From the NCBI RefSeq assembly GCF_003843835.1, contig NZ_RKQL01000004.1:7501-71500 (forward strand): DNA of 64,000 nt, given 5' to 3'. Positions 1 through 8,967 of this stretch are shown here, in pieces. Each line of letters begins with the position of its first letter. The first letter of the stretch is position 1. The translations under genes and the position numbers were made by a program. A model generated the notes under the pieces. That model was not told the origin of the DNA. It worked only from the letters and a program-made list of their open reading frames with translations, and did not search any database. The stretch is from Tibeticola sediminis (GTDB taxonomy: Bacteria; Pseudomonadota; Gammaproteobacteria; Burkholderiales; Burkholderiaceae_C).

Positions 1-1
1 G

Positions 2-1408
2 ACGCGGCCGGATGTGTTGCTGCTCGACGAGCCGACGAACCATCTGGATCTGGAGGCCATCGAGTGGCTCGAGGGCTTGCTGCTCGACTTCAAGGGCAGC
101 GCCGTGGTGATTACGCATGATCGCGCGTTTCTCGATGCGGTTTCGACGCGCATCGTCGAGCTCGACCGTGGGCAGTTGCGCTCCTACCCCGGCAACTACA
201 CACAGTACCAGGCGCTCAAGGACGAGCAGCTCGCACAAGAGGCGGTGGTTCAGGCCAAGGCCGACAAGCTGCTGGCGCAGGAGGAGGTGTGGATCCGCAA
301 AGGTGTGGAGGCACGGCGCACGCGCGCGCAGGGGCGGATCGTGCGCCTGGAGCGGCTGCGCGCTGCACGGGCGGCTCGGCGCGAGGTGCTGGGCCGCGTG
401 CGCATGGAGGTGGCATCGGGGCAGCCGAGCGGCAAGATCGTCGCGGAGCTGACCGATGTGAGCAAGGCGTTTGGTGCGCGCACGGTGGTGCGCAAGCTCA
501 GCACGACGATCCTGCGCGGGGACAAGGTCGGGCTGATTGGACCCAACGGGGCGGGCAAGACGACCTTGCTCAAGCTGATCCTGGGCGAGCTGAGCCCCGA
601 CAGCGGGCAGGTGCGCCAGGGCGCGAATCTGCAGGTGGCTTACTTCGACCAGTTGCGCAACGCGCTGGATCTGGACGCAACGCTGGAGGACTTCATCAGC
701 CCGGGCAGCGAGTGGATCGAAATCGGCGGCAAACGCCAGCATGTGAAGAGCTACCTGGGCGACTTTCTGTTTTCGCCAGCGCGCGCCGCCTCGCCGGTGC
801 GTTCGCTGTCGGGGGGTGAGCGCAATCGGCTGCTGCTGGCGCGGCTGTTCGCACGGCCCGCGAATGTGCTGGTGCTCGATGAGCCGACGAATGACCTCGA
901 CATCGACACGCTGGAATTGCTCGAGGACTTGTTGCAGAGCTACGAGGGCACGGTGTTTCTGGTGAGCCACGATCGACGCTTCCTTGACCACGTCGTGACC
1001 AGCACCTTGGTGGCCGAGGGCGATGGCCTGTGGCGCGAATACGAAGGCAGCGTGGAAGACTGGCTGACCCAGTCCGCGCGCAGCCGCGCGATTCAGGAAG
1101 CTTCCAAAACAGGAGCATCCCAAGACCGAAATACGCTGGCGAGCGCTCAAAAAGACCACAAACCTCGACCGGCACCCGCCGCGCGACCCGCAAAGCTCAG
1201 CTACAAGGAGCAGCGCGAGCTCGACGGGCTGCCCGCGCGCATCGAAGCCCTCGAAGCCGAGCAAGCCGCCCTGCGTGCCGAGCTGGCCGACGGCAGCCTC
1301 TACTCCCGAGACCCGCAGCGTGCCGCCGCGCTGCATGCCCGCGATGCAGCAATCGAGGACGAGTTGATGGCGGCGCTGGAGCGCTGGGAAGCGCTCTCGG
1401 CACGCTGA
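2..1408 (+). CDS. uup: ABC-F ATPase Uup, 5' part missing
   Basis: The gene enters from the left edge already inside the Walker B of its first nucleotide-binding domain (LLLDEPTNHLDLEAI), so the start and first Walker A lie outside the window. Next come the ABC-F linker helices, a second Walker A (GPNGAGKTTLL, near visible residue 185), signature LSGGERNRLLLARL and Walker B LVLDEPTNDLDI. The tail from about residue 385 is a charged, Ala/Glu-rich helical region like the Uup DNA-binding C-terminal domain. ABC-F proteins are soluble ATPases acting on ribosomes or branched DNA, without membrane segments. The C-terminal domain favours Uup over EttA or YheS. The in-frame GTG near position 14 is an internal valine, not a start. 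Confidence 0.9.
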   Translation, partial: TRPDVLLLDEPTNHLDLEAIEWLEGLLLDFKGSAVVITHDRAFLDAVSTRIVELDRGQLRSYPGNYTQYQALKDEQLAQEAVVQAKADKLLAQEEVWIRKGVEARRTRAQGRIVRLERLRAARAARREVLGRVRMEVASGQPSGKIVAELTDVSKAFGARTVVRKLSTTILRGDKVGLIGPNGAGKTTLLKLILGELSPDSGQVRQGANLQVAYFDQLRNALDLDATLEDFISPGSEWIEIGGKRQHVKSYLGDFLFSPARAASPVRSLSGGERNRLLLARLFARPANVLVLDEPTNDLDIDTLELLEDLLQSYEGTVFLVSHDRRFLDHVVTSTLVAEGDGLWREYEGSVEDWLTQSARSRAIQEASKTGASQDRNTLASAQKDHKPRPAPAARPAKLSYKEQRELDGLPARIEALEAEQAALRAELADGSLYSRDPQRAAALHARDAAIEDELMAALERWEALSAR

Positions 1409-1467
1409 TCTCGTCAACGACTCGGAATGGCGTGTGGGGCCGCGCGGGGCGCGGCCCCGCCCGACCC

Positions 1468-2916
1468 TCAACCCCGCATCGCCGCGAGGTGCACATGCAG
1501 CCTGCGCCAGAACTCGGCCTCTTGCGTGGTCGCGAAGTTGATGCGCATCAGGGGGCTAGCCCCACCACGCGCGTGAAAGAGCGAACCGGGTGCCAGCAAA
1601 TAGCCCTCATCCAACAGCCGCAAGGCGAGCGCGTCGGTGTCCACACCGGTATCGATCCAACCGAACAGCCCCGCGGGCTCAGCGGCAAACCGGCAACCGG
1701 CTTGCTGCGCGAGTTGCACGCTGCGTGCGCGCGCGGCGTCGAGGCGCTGGCGCAGCCGCTCGGTGTGGCGGCGCAACTGGCCTTGTTCGATGCACAGCGC
1801 CAGCGCCTGCTCGAGCAGGCTGGGCGTGGTCAGCGTGGCCAGTAGCTTGGTGTCGAGCAGCCGCTCGACCAGCGCCGCGGGCGCCGCGAGGTAGCCCACG
1901 CGCCAACTCGGCGCGAGGATCTTGGCGAAACCACTCACGTAGACCGTGCGCTGGAGGCCGTCGAGCACGCTCATGCGGGTGGCGTGCTCCGGCGCGAGGT
2001 GGCTGTAGGTGTCGTCTTCGAGCACATGAAAGTCGTGCTGCTGTGCCAGCTGCAGCACGCGATGGGCCGCGGCAGGCGTGAGGCTGCCGCCGGTGGGGTT
2101 GTGCAACACGCTCACGCTGACATAAAGCCGCGGCGCATGTTCGGCGCAGTAGCGCGCCATGACGTCGAGGTTCGGCCCCTGCGGCCCGCGTGGCACGGGC
2201 AGGATGCGCATGCCCAGCGCGTCGAGACGGGCGAACTCCACCGCCCAGCCGGGCTCTTCGACCATCACCGCGTCCCCGGGCTTGAGCAGGGTGCGGCTCA
2301 CGATGTCGAGCGCATGCGTCGCGCCCACGGTGGTGAGGATCCGATCCGGCGTCGCGGGCAGCCCGAGCGCGACCAGACGCTGGGCCAGCACCGCGCGCAA
2401 GCCCGCATCGCCTCGCGGATCGCCGTACTGCAGCGCCGTGGCCGGCCATTGGCGCGAGGCCGCCACCTTGCGAACCGCGGCAGCAACGAAGGGCGCGGCC
2501 AGCCAGTCGGGCGGGAAAATGCCCATGCCCGGTTGCGGCTGCGCGCCCGCCGGTGCAAACATGCCACGGATGAGCGCCGTGGCGTTGATGGGCTGCTGCA
2601 GGCGCGACGAAGTTGCTTCTTTTTCAGGAGCATGAGACGACCGTTTCACGCTGGGATTCGGCGCGTTTTGTGCCAAATCCCGCACAAAGAAGCCGCGCTG
2701 CGGCCGCGCCTCGACCAGCCCTTGCGCCAGCAACTGGTCGTAGGCGGCCACCACGGTCGCTGGGCTCACGCCGTGCAGGGCGGCACATTGGCGCACGCTG
2801 GGCAAGCGCGCGCCCGCGGGCAGCAAGCGATCGAGGATGCGCGCGGCCAGGCGCTGCGCGAGCTGTGCACTCAGGGGTTCGCCGGCTCCGCGGGTGAGCG
2901 GGTGGGTCGGTTGCAT
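1468..2916 (-). CDS. MocR-type regulator (GntR wHTH fused to aminotransferase)
   Basis: About 482 residues. The N-terminus (about residues 12-75) is a GntR winged helix with the pattern ARLPSVRQCAALHGVSPATV. A linker leads to a fold-type I aminotransferase-like domain holding HNPTGG, the EDDTYS strand and the PLP-lysine segment SGFAKILAPSWR. MocR proteins sense PLP or an amino compound and usually control a divergent gene, here the LysE-family exporter. I chose the ATG at 2916 because the domain begins directly after it. An in-frame ATG at 2955 would add a short unconserved tail and run into the putative operator. The family call is firm, the effector unknown. Confidence 0.9.
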   Translation of the reverse strand: MQPTHPLTRGAGEPLSAQLAQRLAARILDRLLPAGARLPSVRQCAALHGVSPATVVAAYDQLLAQGLVEARPQRGFFVRDLAQNAPNPSVKRSSHAPEKEATSSRLQQPINATALIRGMFAPAGAQPQPGMGIFPPDWLAAPFVAAAVRKVAASRQWPATALQYGDPRGDAGLRAVLAQRLVALGLPATPDRILTTVGATHALDIVSRTLLKPGDAVMVEEPGWAVEFARLDALGMRILPVPRGPQGPNLDVMARYCAEHAPRLYVSVSVLHNPTGGSLTPAAAHRVLQLAQQHDFHVLEDDTYSHLAPEHATRMSVLDGLQRTVYVSGFAKILAPSWRVGYLAAPAALVERLLDTKLLATLTTPSLLEQALALCIEQGQLRRHTERLRQRLDAARARSVQLAQQAGCRFAAEPAGLFGWIDTGVDTDALALRLLDEGYLLAPGSLFHARGGASPLMRINFATTQEAEFWRRLHVHLAAMRG

Positions 2917-2934
2917 CGAAGGTTCCGAATCGGG

Positions 2935-2998
2935 CTGTACGAGCTCAGAGGCCAATACAGATTCATTTCTGAATCACTGAACTGTACTGCTCTCGTAC
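2935..2998. promoter_or_regulatory. Candidate MocR operator region between divergent genes
   Basis: The gap between the MocR gene and the exporter holds CTGTAC twice (2935-2940 and 2982-2987), an inverted pair GTACGAG (2937-2943) / CTCGTAC (2992-2998), and a tight inverted repeat GATTCA-TTTC-TGAATC (2960-2975). Repeated or inverted boxes in a divergent promoter are typical of MocR autoregulation. Binding itself is inferred. Confidence 0.4.
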
Positions 2999-3050
2999 TG
3001 CCATGCGCTCTACGATGAGGCACTGTCCTTCCATCGTTCGACCATCGTCC

Positions 3051-3656
3051 ATGAATCCAGATGAACTCGTCGCACTGCTGATCCTGGTCACGGCCACGAG
3101 CTTCACGCCGGGTCCCAACACCACTTTGTCGACGGCGCTGGCGGCCAATTTCGGCCTGCGGCGCGCGCTGCGCTTCGTCTTTGCGGTGCCGGTGGGCTGG
3201 GGCATGTTGCTGCTGGCCTGCGCTTGGGGCGTGGGCGCGCTGCTGCTGGCGTTTCCCTTGCTGCGCGGCGCCATCGTGATCGGCGGTGCGGCCTATCTGC
3301 TGTGGCTGGCGGCGCGGCTCGCGCGCAGCGCGCAGCTCGGCCAGGCCCGGTCGGAACAGCTCCAGGTCGGCTTCGTGCAAGGCGTGGCGCTGCAGTTCGT
3401 CAACATCAAGGCCTGGATGCTGGCGCTGGCCATCGTCGCGGGCTGGATCGCCGGCCGCCCCGATGCCGCCGCGCGCACCGCGCAGGTGCTGCCGCTGATG
3501 CTCGTCTTCGGGCTGGCGAGCAACCTCACCTACGCGGCGGTTGGCTCGCTGCTGCGTCACTGGCTCACGCAGGGGCAGCGCCTGCTGGTGTTCAACCGCT
3601 GCATGGCCGCGGCGCTGCTGGCCACGACGGCATGGATGCTGCGGGGTGCGTGGTGA
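3051..3656 (+). CDS. LysE/RhtB family amino acid exporter
   Basis: 201 residues with about six hydrophobic segments. The N-terminal signature is typical of the family: TPGPNTTLSTALAANFGLR near residues 17-35. LysE/RhtB proteins export amino acids such as lysine, homoserine or threonine across the inner membrane. The ATG at 3051 starts directly at the conserved NPDELVALLILV helix; the ATG at 3003 upstream would add a polar stretch overlapping the operator. It is divergent from the MocR regulator, the usual pairing, so it is probably regulated by it. Substrate not predictable. Confidence 0.9.
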   Translation: MNPDELVALLILVTATSFTPGPNTTLSTALAANFGLRRALRFVFAVPVGWGMLLLACAWGVGALLLAFPLLRGAIVIGGAAYLLWLAARLARSAQLGQARSEQLQVGFVQGVALQFVNIKAWMLALAIVAGWIAGRPDAAARTAQVLPLMLVFGLASNLTYAAVGSLLRHWLTQGQRLLVFNRCMAAALLATTAWMLRGAW

Positions 3657-3824
3657 GGCGGTCGACGCGCTCATGCTGGGCTTCGACTGTGCGGTGCTGG
3701 CCATGGTGCGGCCCGACCGCCGAGCGATCGCCACGACGCGCCGAACAAGCCCGCTAGTTTCACTCGAAACCTCACTCGAAACCGCTGAAGCAGCTGTATC
3801 CCCTCACCCCGGAAGGACCGCCCC

Positions 3825-5057
3825 ATGAATTGGACGCTTGCCCGCCGCACCCAGGCGATGAACCCCTCGGTGATCCGCGAGATCCTCAAGGTCACCGAAA
3901 AGCCCGGGATCATCAGTTTTGCAGGCGGCCTGCCCGCGCCGGACACGTTTCCCGTCGAGGCGCTGCGTGAAGCCACCGACCAAGTGCTCAGCCGCGACGG
4001 GCGTGCCGCGCTGCAGTACGCCGCCAGCGAGGGCTTCGGCCCCTTGCGCGAGGCGGTGGCGGCGCAACTGCGCGCGCAGGGCATGGGGGTCGATGCCGAT
4101 CAGGTGCTCATCACCAGCGGCAGTCAGCAGGCGCTGGATCTGGTGGGCAAGGTCCTGATCGACGCGGGCAGCCGCGTGCTGGTCGAGTCGCCCACCTATC
4201 TGGGCGCCTTGCAGGCCTTCGCGCCGATGGAGCCCAGCTTCGCCGCCGTGCCCAGCGACGCCGAGGGTCCCGACCCCGAGGCCCTGCACCGGCTGGCCAC
4301 GGCGGGCACGGTGCCCGCACGCTTGGCCTATCTGCTACCCAACTTCCAGAACCCCAGCGGCCGCACCTTGAGCGCCACGCGCCGCGACGAGCTGGTCGCC
4401 GTGGCGCAGCGCGCGGGCCTGCCGCTGGTGGAGGACAACCCCTACGGCGACCTGTGGTTCGACGCACCGCCTCCGCCGCCGCTGGCCGCGCGCTGGCCCG
4501 AGGGCTGCCTCTATCTCGGTTCGTTCTCCAAGGTGCTCGCGCCGGGGCTGCGGCTGGGCTATGTGGTGGCGCCGCGCGCGGTGTTCCCGAAACTGCTTCA
4601 GGCCAAGCAGGCGGCCGATCTGCACACGCCGGGTTTTAACCAGCGCATCGTGGCGCGGCTGCTCGACGATGGATTCCTGGAGCGGCACGTGCCCAACATC
4701 CGCGCGCGCTACCGCGCGCAGTGCGCGGCCATGCTCGCAGCGCTGGAGCGCGAAATGGCGGGTCTGGACGTGCGCTGGAGCGCGCCCGAGGGGGGCATGT
4801 TCCTCTGGCTGCGCCTGAGCGCCGGGCTCGACGCCACCGCACTGCTGCCCGAGGCGGTGCGCGCCGGTGTGGCCTATGTGCCCGGCGCCGCCTTCTTCGC
4901 CGAAGCGCCCGATGCGCGCACGCTGCGCTTGTCCTTCGTCACCGCCAGCGTCGAGCAGATCGACCGCGGCATTGCCGCGCTGGCCAACGTGGTCCGCTGC
5001 GCCCGGGCACAAAGCCCGGACGCGCCGGCTGCCGCCGCACTCGACACCGGCGGTTGA
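3825..5057 (+). CDS. PLP-dependent class I/II aminotransferase
   Basis: 410 residues, full length for the family. Visible are IISFAGGLPAPDTFP near the N-terminus, the GSQQALDL cofactor-binding turn, YLLPNFQNPSGRT, the VEDNPYGDLWF aspartate strand, and the PLP lysine in GSFSKVLAPGLRLGY near residue 235. The pattern fits the 2-aminoadipate/LysN-like subgroup that also includes bacterial aromatic or branched-chain aminotransferases. GGAAGG lies upstream of the ATG. It is followed by phzF on the same strand after a 43-bp gap. The donor and acceptor cannot be read from sequence. Confidence 0.9.
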   Translation: MNWTLARRTQAMNPSVIREILKVTEKPGIISFAGGLPAPDTFPVEALREATDQVLSRDGRAALQYAASEGFGPLREAVAAQLRAQGMGVDADQVLITSGSQQALDLVGKVLIDAGSRVLVESPTYLGALQAFAPMEPSFAAVPSDAEGPDPEALHRLATAGTVPARLAYLLPNFQNPSGRTLSATRRDELVAVAQRAGLPLVEDNPYGDLWFDAPPPPPLAARWPEGCLYLGSFSKVLAPGLRLGYVVAPRAVFPKLLQAKQAADLHTPGFNQRIVARLLDDGFLERHVPNIRARYRAQCAAMLAALEREMAGLDVRWSAPEGGMFLWLRLSAGLDATALLPEAVRAGVAYVPGAAFFAEAPDARTLRLSFVTASVEQIDRGIAALANVVRCARAQSPDAPAAAALDTGG

Positions 5058-5100
5058 CGGCCGCGCACAGCTCCTGACCCCAAAATCACCCCCGTTGCCC

Positions 5101-6072
5101 ATGAACCCGCCCAGCCCCACACCCCGCGGCCGCCCCTTCCGTCAAGTCGACGTCTTCACCAAGACGCCTTACTTCGGCAACCCGGTCGCCGTCGTGCTCG
5201 ACGGGGAAGGGCTCGACGCGCAGGCGATGCAGCGCTTTGCGCGCTGGACGAATCTGTCCGAAACCACCTTCGTTCTGCCGCCCAGCGCCGCCGCGCGCGC
5301 CGCGGGCGCCGATTACCGTGTGCGCATCTACACGCCGAGCGGCGAGTTGCCGTTTGCGGGCCACCCGACGCTGGGCACCTGTCATGCCTGGCTGGAGGCC
5401 GGCGGCCAGCCGCAGAGCGCAGCGGCTGTCGTGCAGGAATGCGGCGTGGGCCTGGTGCGCATCCGCCGCCAAGGCCGTTTGCTGGCGTTTGCGGCACCCC
5501 CGCTGCAACGCCGTGACGCGACGGCCGACGAAATCGAGCCCGTGCGGGCCGCGCTGGGGCTGGCCCCCGAGCAGATCCTGGCGAGCCAAATACTTGACAA
5601 CGGCCCGGTCTGGCTGGCCCTGCTGCTGGACGGGCCCGAGACGGTCCATGCGCTGCAGCCCGACCACACGGCGCTGGCCAAAATTGGGTTCAACGTTGGG
5701 GTCGCCGGTGTGAATCGGCCTGATGATGCTATTACCTTGATAGCACGCTCGAGCCGCGAGGCGCGCGCCTTTGCCGCGCCCGCCAGCGCCGGCCAGCACC
5801 CTGCCATCCATCGCACCGAGCCCGAGCCTGAGCTCGTCGTGCGCGCGTTCGCCGCGCCCATCGGCGTGCCCGAGGACCCCGTGACCGGCAGCCTCAACGC
5901 CAGCCTCGCGCAGTGGCTGATCGACACCGGACGCATGCGGGCGGCCTACGTGGCCGAGCAGGGCGCCGCCTTGGGCCGGGCCGGCCGCGTGCACCTCGAG
6001 CGCGACGCCAGCGGTCAGGTCTGGGTGGGCGGCCACAGCGTCAGCTGCATCGTGGGCGAGCAGTGGGGTTGA
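5101..6072 (+). CDS. PhzF family isomerase-like protein
   Basis: 323 residues of the two-lobed PhzF / diaminopimelate epimerase-like fold. The first lobe carries FRQVDVFTKTPYFGNPVAVV and the catalytic-type glutamate in NLSETTFVLPP. The Gly-rich PSGELPFAGHPTLGTCHAW and the second-lobe PEDPVTGSLNASLAQWL are the conserved pseudo-symmetric elements. Most bacterial PhzF homologues are not in phenazine clusters, and no phenazine genes are nearby. The start is the ATG at 5101 beside the conserved domain edge; longer in-frame starts overlap the aminotransferase gene. Function unknown, probably small-molecule isomerisation. Confidence 0.88.
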   Translation: MNPPSPTPRGRPFRQVDVFTKTPYFGNPVAVVLDGEGLDAQAMQRFARWTNLSETTFVLPPSAAARAAGADYRVRIYTPSGELPFAGHPTLGTCHAWLEAGGQPQSAAAVVQECGVGLVRIRRQGRLLAFAAPPLQRRDATADEIEPVRAALGLAPEQILASQILDNGPVWLALLLDGPETVHALQPDHTALAKIGFNVGVAGVNRPDDAITLIARSSREARAFAAPASAGQHPAIHRTEPEPELVVRAFAAPIGVPEDPVTGSLNASLAQWLIDTGRMRAAYVAEQGAALGRAGRVHLERDASGQVWVGGHSVSCIVGEQWG

Positions 6073-6150
6073 GCAGGCCGCGGGCCGCCCCGCCGCAGCC
6101 CGTCACCGGCGAGACAAGCGCCCCCGCCGCGCTGCGCCACCATCGCCGCC

Positions 6151-6825
6151 ATGGGAACGCTCTACCTCGTGCGCCACGGCCAGGCGTCTTTCGGTGCCGA
6201 TGATTACGACCGGCTGAGCCCGCTCGGGCAGCGGCAAAGCCAACGCCTTGGGGCCTATTTCGCGAGCCGCGGGCTGCGCTTCGATGCCGTGCTCACCGGC
6301 ACCCTGCGACGGCACGCACAAACCTGGGAAGGCATGGCCAACGGAGCGCTCTGGGGGGAGGCCGCGCCCATTGCGCAGCCACACCCGGGCCTCGACGAAT
6401 ACGACAGCCACGCGCTCATTCGCGCGCTGCCGCCGCAAGACCTGCCGCCACCCGGCACGCCCGAAGGCTACCGACAGCACTTCCGGCTGCTGCGCGACGC
6501 GCTCGCGCAGTGGATGGCCGGCGTCATCGACCCCGAAGGCATGCCGAGCTGGAACGCGTTCGCGGCGCGCGTGCGTGCGGTGCTCGAGGACGTGCGCACG
6601 ACGCACAGCGGCAACGTGCTCATCGTGTCGAGCGGCGGCCCCATTGCCACCGCGGCCACACTGGTGCTCTCTGCCCCGGCCGAGACCATGATCGAACTCA
6701 ACATGCGCCTGCGCAACACCGCCGTGAGCGAGTTCACCTTCAACGCCCGCCACCACCGCCTATTGACCTGGAACACCTTGCCGCATCTCGACGGTGCGGA
6801 CGCGGAGTGGGTGAGTTATGCATGA
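6151..6825 (+). CDS. Histidine phosphatase family protein
   Basis: 224 residues. The catalytic LVRHGQ motif sits at residues 6-11, a conserved arginine follows in LTGTLRRHAQT, and the second catalytic histidine region is seen near NVLIVSSGGPIA, where the usual His is replaced by Ser-Gly-Gly context, as in several phosphoglycerate-mutase-like subgroups. Cytosolic, with no signal peptide. Substrate unknown. Its last 10 bases overlap the 3' end of the convergent EAL gene. Confidence 0.85.
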   Translation: MGTLYLVRHGQASFGADDYDRLSPLGQRQSQRLGAYFASRGLRFDAVLTGTLRRHAQTWEGMANGALWGEAAPIAQPHPGLDEYDSHALIRALPPQDLPPPGTPEGYRQHFRLLRDALAQWMAGVIDPEGMPSWNAFAARVRAVLEDVRTTHSGNVLIVSSGGPIATAATLVLSAPAETMIELNMRLRNTAVSEFTFNARHHRLLTWNTLPHLDGADAEWVSYA

Positions 6826-8714
6826 GCTTCGCTGAGAGGCGGGTCGGGCTCGCCTTCCGACAAACTGGCGGCGCCGGGTTTGTCGATCAAGGCCAGCGCC
6901 TGGTCCTTCCCGCCCGGGGAGCGGCGTTCCACGAACAGGCTGTTTCCCGCCATGCGCTTGGCCTGCTTCTTCGCGTCGGCCGCCGCGGCCGCGATCTCGT
7001 GGTGGGATTTGTACTGCCCCGGCTCGACCTTCACCGCGCCGATGGACAAGCAGGTCAGCGGATGGAACACGACCCGGCCCAGGCGGTCTTCGGTCACGTA
7101 GCCACCGCGTTCCCGATCCTCGGCCGTGAAGAAAGCTTCGACCCCCGCGCCGAAGGCGTCCAGGGCAGCGCGGCAACGTGCTTCCCAGTCCTGGCTTTGG
7201 AACAGAATGACGAAATCGTCGCCGCCGATGTGGCCGATGAAATCCCGGCTCGGATCGCAGGCCTGCGCGAGGACCCTACCCGTCAGCTGGATCATGTCGT
7301 CACCTTTACGGTAGCCATAAACGTCGTTGAACGGCTTGAAATGGTCCAGGTCGCAGTAGCAGGCACAGAATGGCACGCCACGATCAATCAGTCGGTCGAT
7401 GTGCTCGTTGATCGGCACGTTGCCCGGCAGCAGGGTCAGGGGATTCGCATAGCGAGCGGCGTCGATCTGCATCTGCGTGATCTCCCGCATCAGGTCGTGG
7501 CCCGTGCCCATCCCCAGGTACGCCCCGCCGTCCGTAATGATGAAGCCGTTGAGCAGATGGTGGCGGTCGGCCTGCACGACCATGTTGGAGAGTTCCTGAA
7601 TGCTGATGTTCTTGTCCACCACCAGGGGCGAGGCGTCCATGAACTTCGAGCAGGGCCGCTTGCCATGCAGTTCACGGAAGTACACGCGGGCAAAGCGGTC
7701 GATCAGGGTGTAGCGGTTGATCAGACCCACAGGAATGGCGTTCTTCACCACGGGAATGCTCAGCAAGTCGGGGTCCGCCACGAACATGTCAAAGACGGTC
7801 TCGTTGTGGGTTTCGGGTGTCACCGCCGGAACTGCCCGCAGCAACTTCATCGCGGAGACGGTCTTTTGGCCCATCAACCCGCCGTGGGGATAGACCGAGA
7901 CACTGCCGCGGCCGAGGGCATCGGCGACCTGCGCCGGTAGGGCGAGGGCCGGGTTCGCGTTGGGACGGGCGATGTGATAGCCCTGCCCGTAAGCGATGCC
8001 CAGGTCCTTGATCAGAAGCAGTTCGGCCTGGGTCTCGATGCCCTCGGCGATGACTCGCGAGCCCGATTCCTCCGCGATCCGTTGGATCGACCGCACGAAT
8101 TGCAACTTGACCGGATCCTGGTTGATGCCCTGGACGAAGTGCATGTCGATCTTGATGTACTCCGGGCGGAGCTCCGACCAGAGACGCAGGCTGGAAAAAC
8201 CCTCGCCCAGGTCGTCGATGGCAATGCGAAAGCCCATGGCGCGGTAGTGCATCACCGCCTCGCGCAGCAGCTTGTAGTCCTGGGTCGCCTGGTTTTCCGT
8301 CAGTTCGATCACGACCCGATCGGGGTTGATGCCCAGGCGTTGGATGTAGCGTATGGTCTCGCCATACTTGCTGTTGGGCTGCACGAGGGCGTCCGGGCTC
8401 ACGTTCAGGAACAGCTTGCCCGGCAACTGGAGTGACATGAATCTCTCCAGCACCACCTCGCGGCACAAGAGTTCCACCTCGACGTTCAGCCCATTCTTCG
8501 CCGCGACTCCGAACAGGCTCGCGGGCGCGTGCAAGGGACTGTCGGAGGGTCCGCGGATCAAGCCCTCATAACCAAAAATCTCGCCGCTACCCATGGAAAT
8601 GATGGGCTGGAAGACCGCCGTCAGCGTCCGCTGCTGGATGACCGCCAAAAGCCGGTCGAGCATTTCATTGTCCGGGTCTGCGGCCGTGAAAGAAGGCTCG
8701 CTGTTTGATGCCAT
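6816..8714 (-). CDS. EAL-CBS-GGDEF cyclic-di-GMP turnover protein
   Basis: 632 residues, no membrane segment. Residues 20-265 are an EAL phosphodiesterase domain: EGLIRG in place of EAL, FLNVSP, VIELTEN, DDLGEGFSS, IAEGIET and GQGYHIARP. The acidic metal ligands look intact. A CBS-pair-like segment follows (about 290-430). The C-terminal GGDEF domain (about 450-600) has CDLDHFKPFND and HIGGDDFVILF, so the signature is GGDDF. No classical RxxD inhibitory site is seen. The most likely role is a c-di-GMP phosphodiesterase whose GGDEF or CBS part senses nucleotides. Monocistronic, with a short mobile repeat upstream. Confidence 0.9.
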   Translation of the reverse strand: MASNSEPSFTAADPDNEMLDRLLAVIQQRTLTAVFQPIISMGSGEIFGYEGLIRGPSDSPLHAPASLFGVAAKNGLNVEVELLCREVVLERFMSLQLPGKLFLNVSPDALVQPNSKYGETIRYIQRLGINPDRVVIELTENQATQDYKLLREAVMHYRAMGFRIAIDDLGEGFSSLRLWSELRPEYIKIDMHFVQGINQDPVKLQFVRSIQRIAEESGSRVIAEGIETQAELLLIKDLGIAYGQGYHIARPNANPALALPAQVADALGRGSVSVYPHGGLMGQKTVSAMKLLRAVPAVTPETHNETVFDMFVADPDLLSIPVVKNAIPVGLINRYTLIDRFARVYFRELHGKRPCSKFMDASPLVVDKNISIQELSNMVVQADRHHLLNGFIITDGGAYLGMGTGHDLMREITQMQIDAARYANPLTLLPGNVPINEHIDRLIDRGVPFCACYCDLDHFKPFNDVYGYRKGDDMIQLTGRVLAQACDPSRDFIGHIGGDDFVILFQSQDWEARCRAALDAFGAGVEAFFTAEDRERGGYVTEDRLGRVVFHPLTCLSIGAVKVEPGQYKSHHEIAAAAADAKKQAKRMAGNSLFVERRSPGGKDQALALIDKPGAASLSEGEPDPPLSEAHA

Positions 8715-8754
8715 AACAAGGTTCCACGCAGGCCATCACATCGCGTGAGGTTAG

Positions 8755-8819
8755 GGCAACGCTGAACAAGCCCCTCGCGCGCCGCGCATCGCCATCGCGG
8801 GGACCTATTCAGCGTTGCC
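8755..8819. repeat. Family 2 miniature repeat, short 65-bp form
   Basis: Begins with GGCAACGCTGAACAAG and ends with the inverted TTCAGCGTTGCC. It matches the two ends of the 161-bp family 2 elements but lacks the central hairpin. It lies in the 250-bp gap upstream of the EAL gene. Flanks are TTAG on the left and TGAA on the right, so no clear duplication remains. Confidence 0.75.
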
Positions 8820-8967
8820 TGAAATGCGCAGCCTCATCTTGGGAAACTTTTGTGACATAACCGTGACGCCCGTTGAATATCCCTGACGTTTCGCATGGCG
8901 TTCAACGGCGTCAAGGCGGTGCGGCCGTCATGAGGCTGCTACCTGCGTCGATACCCGGCAGGGCCTT

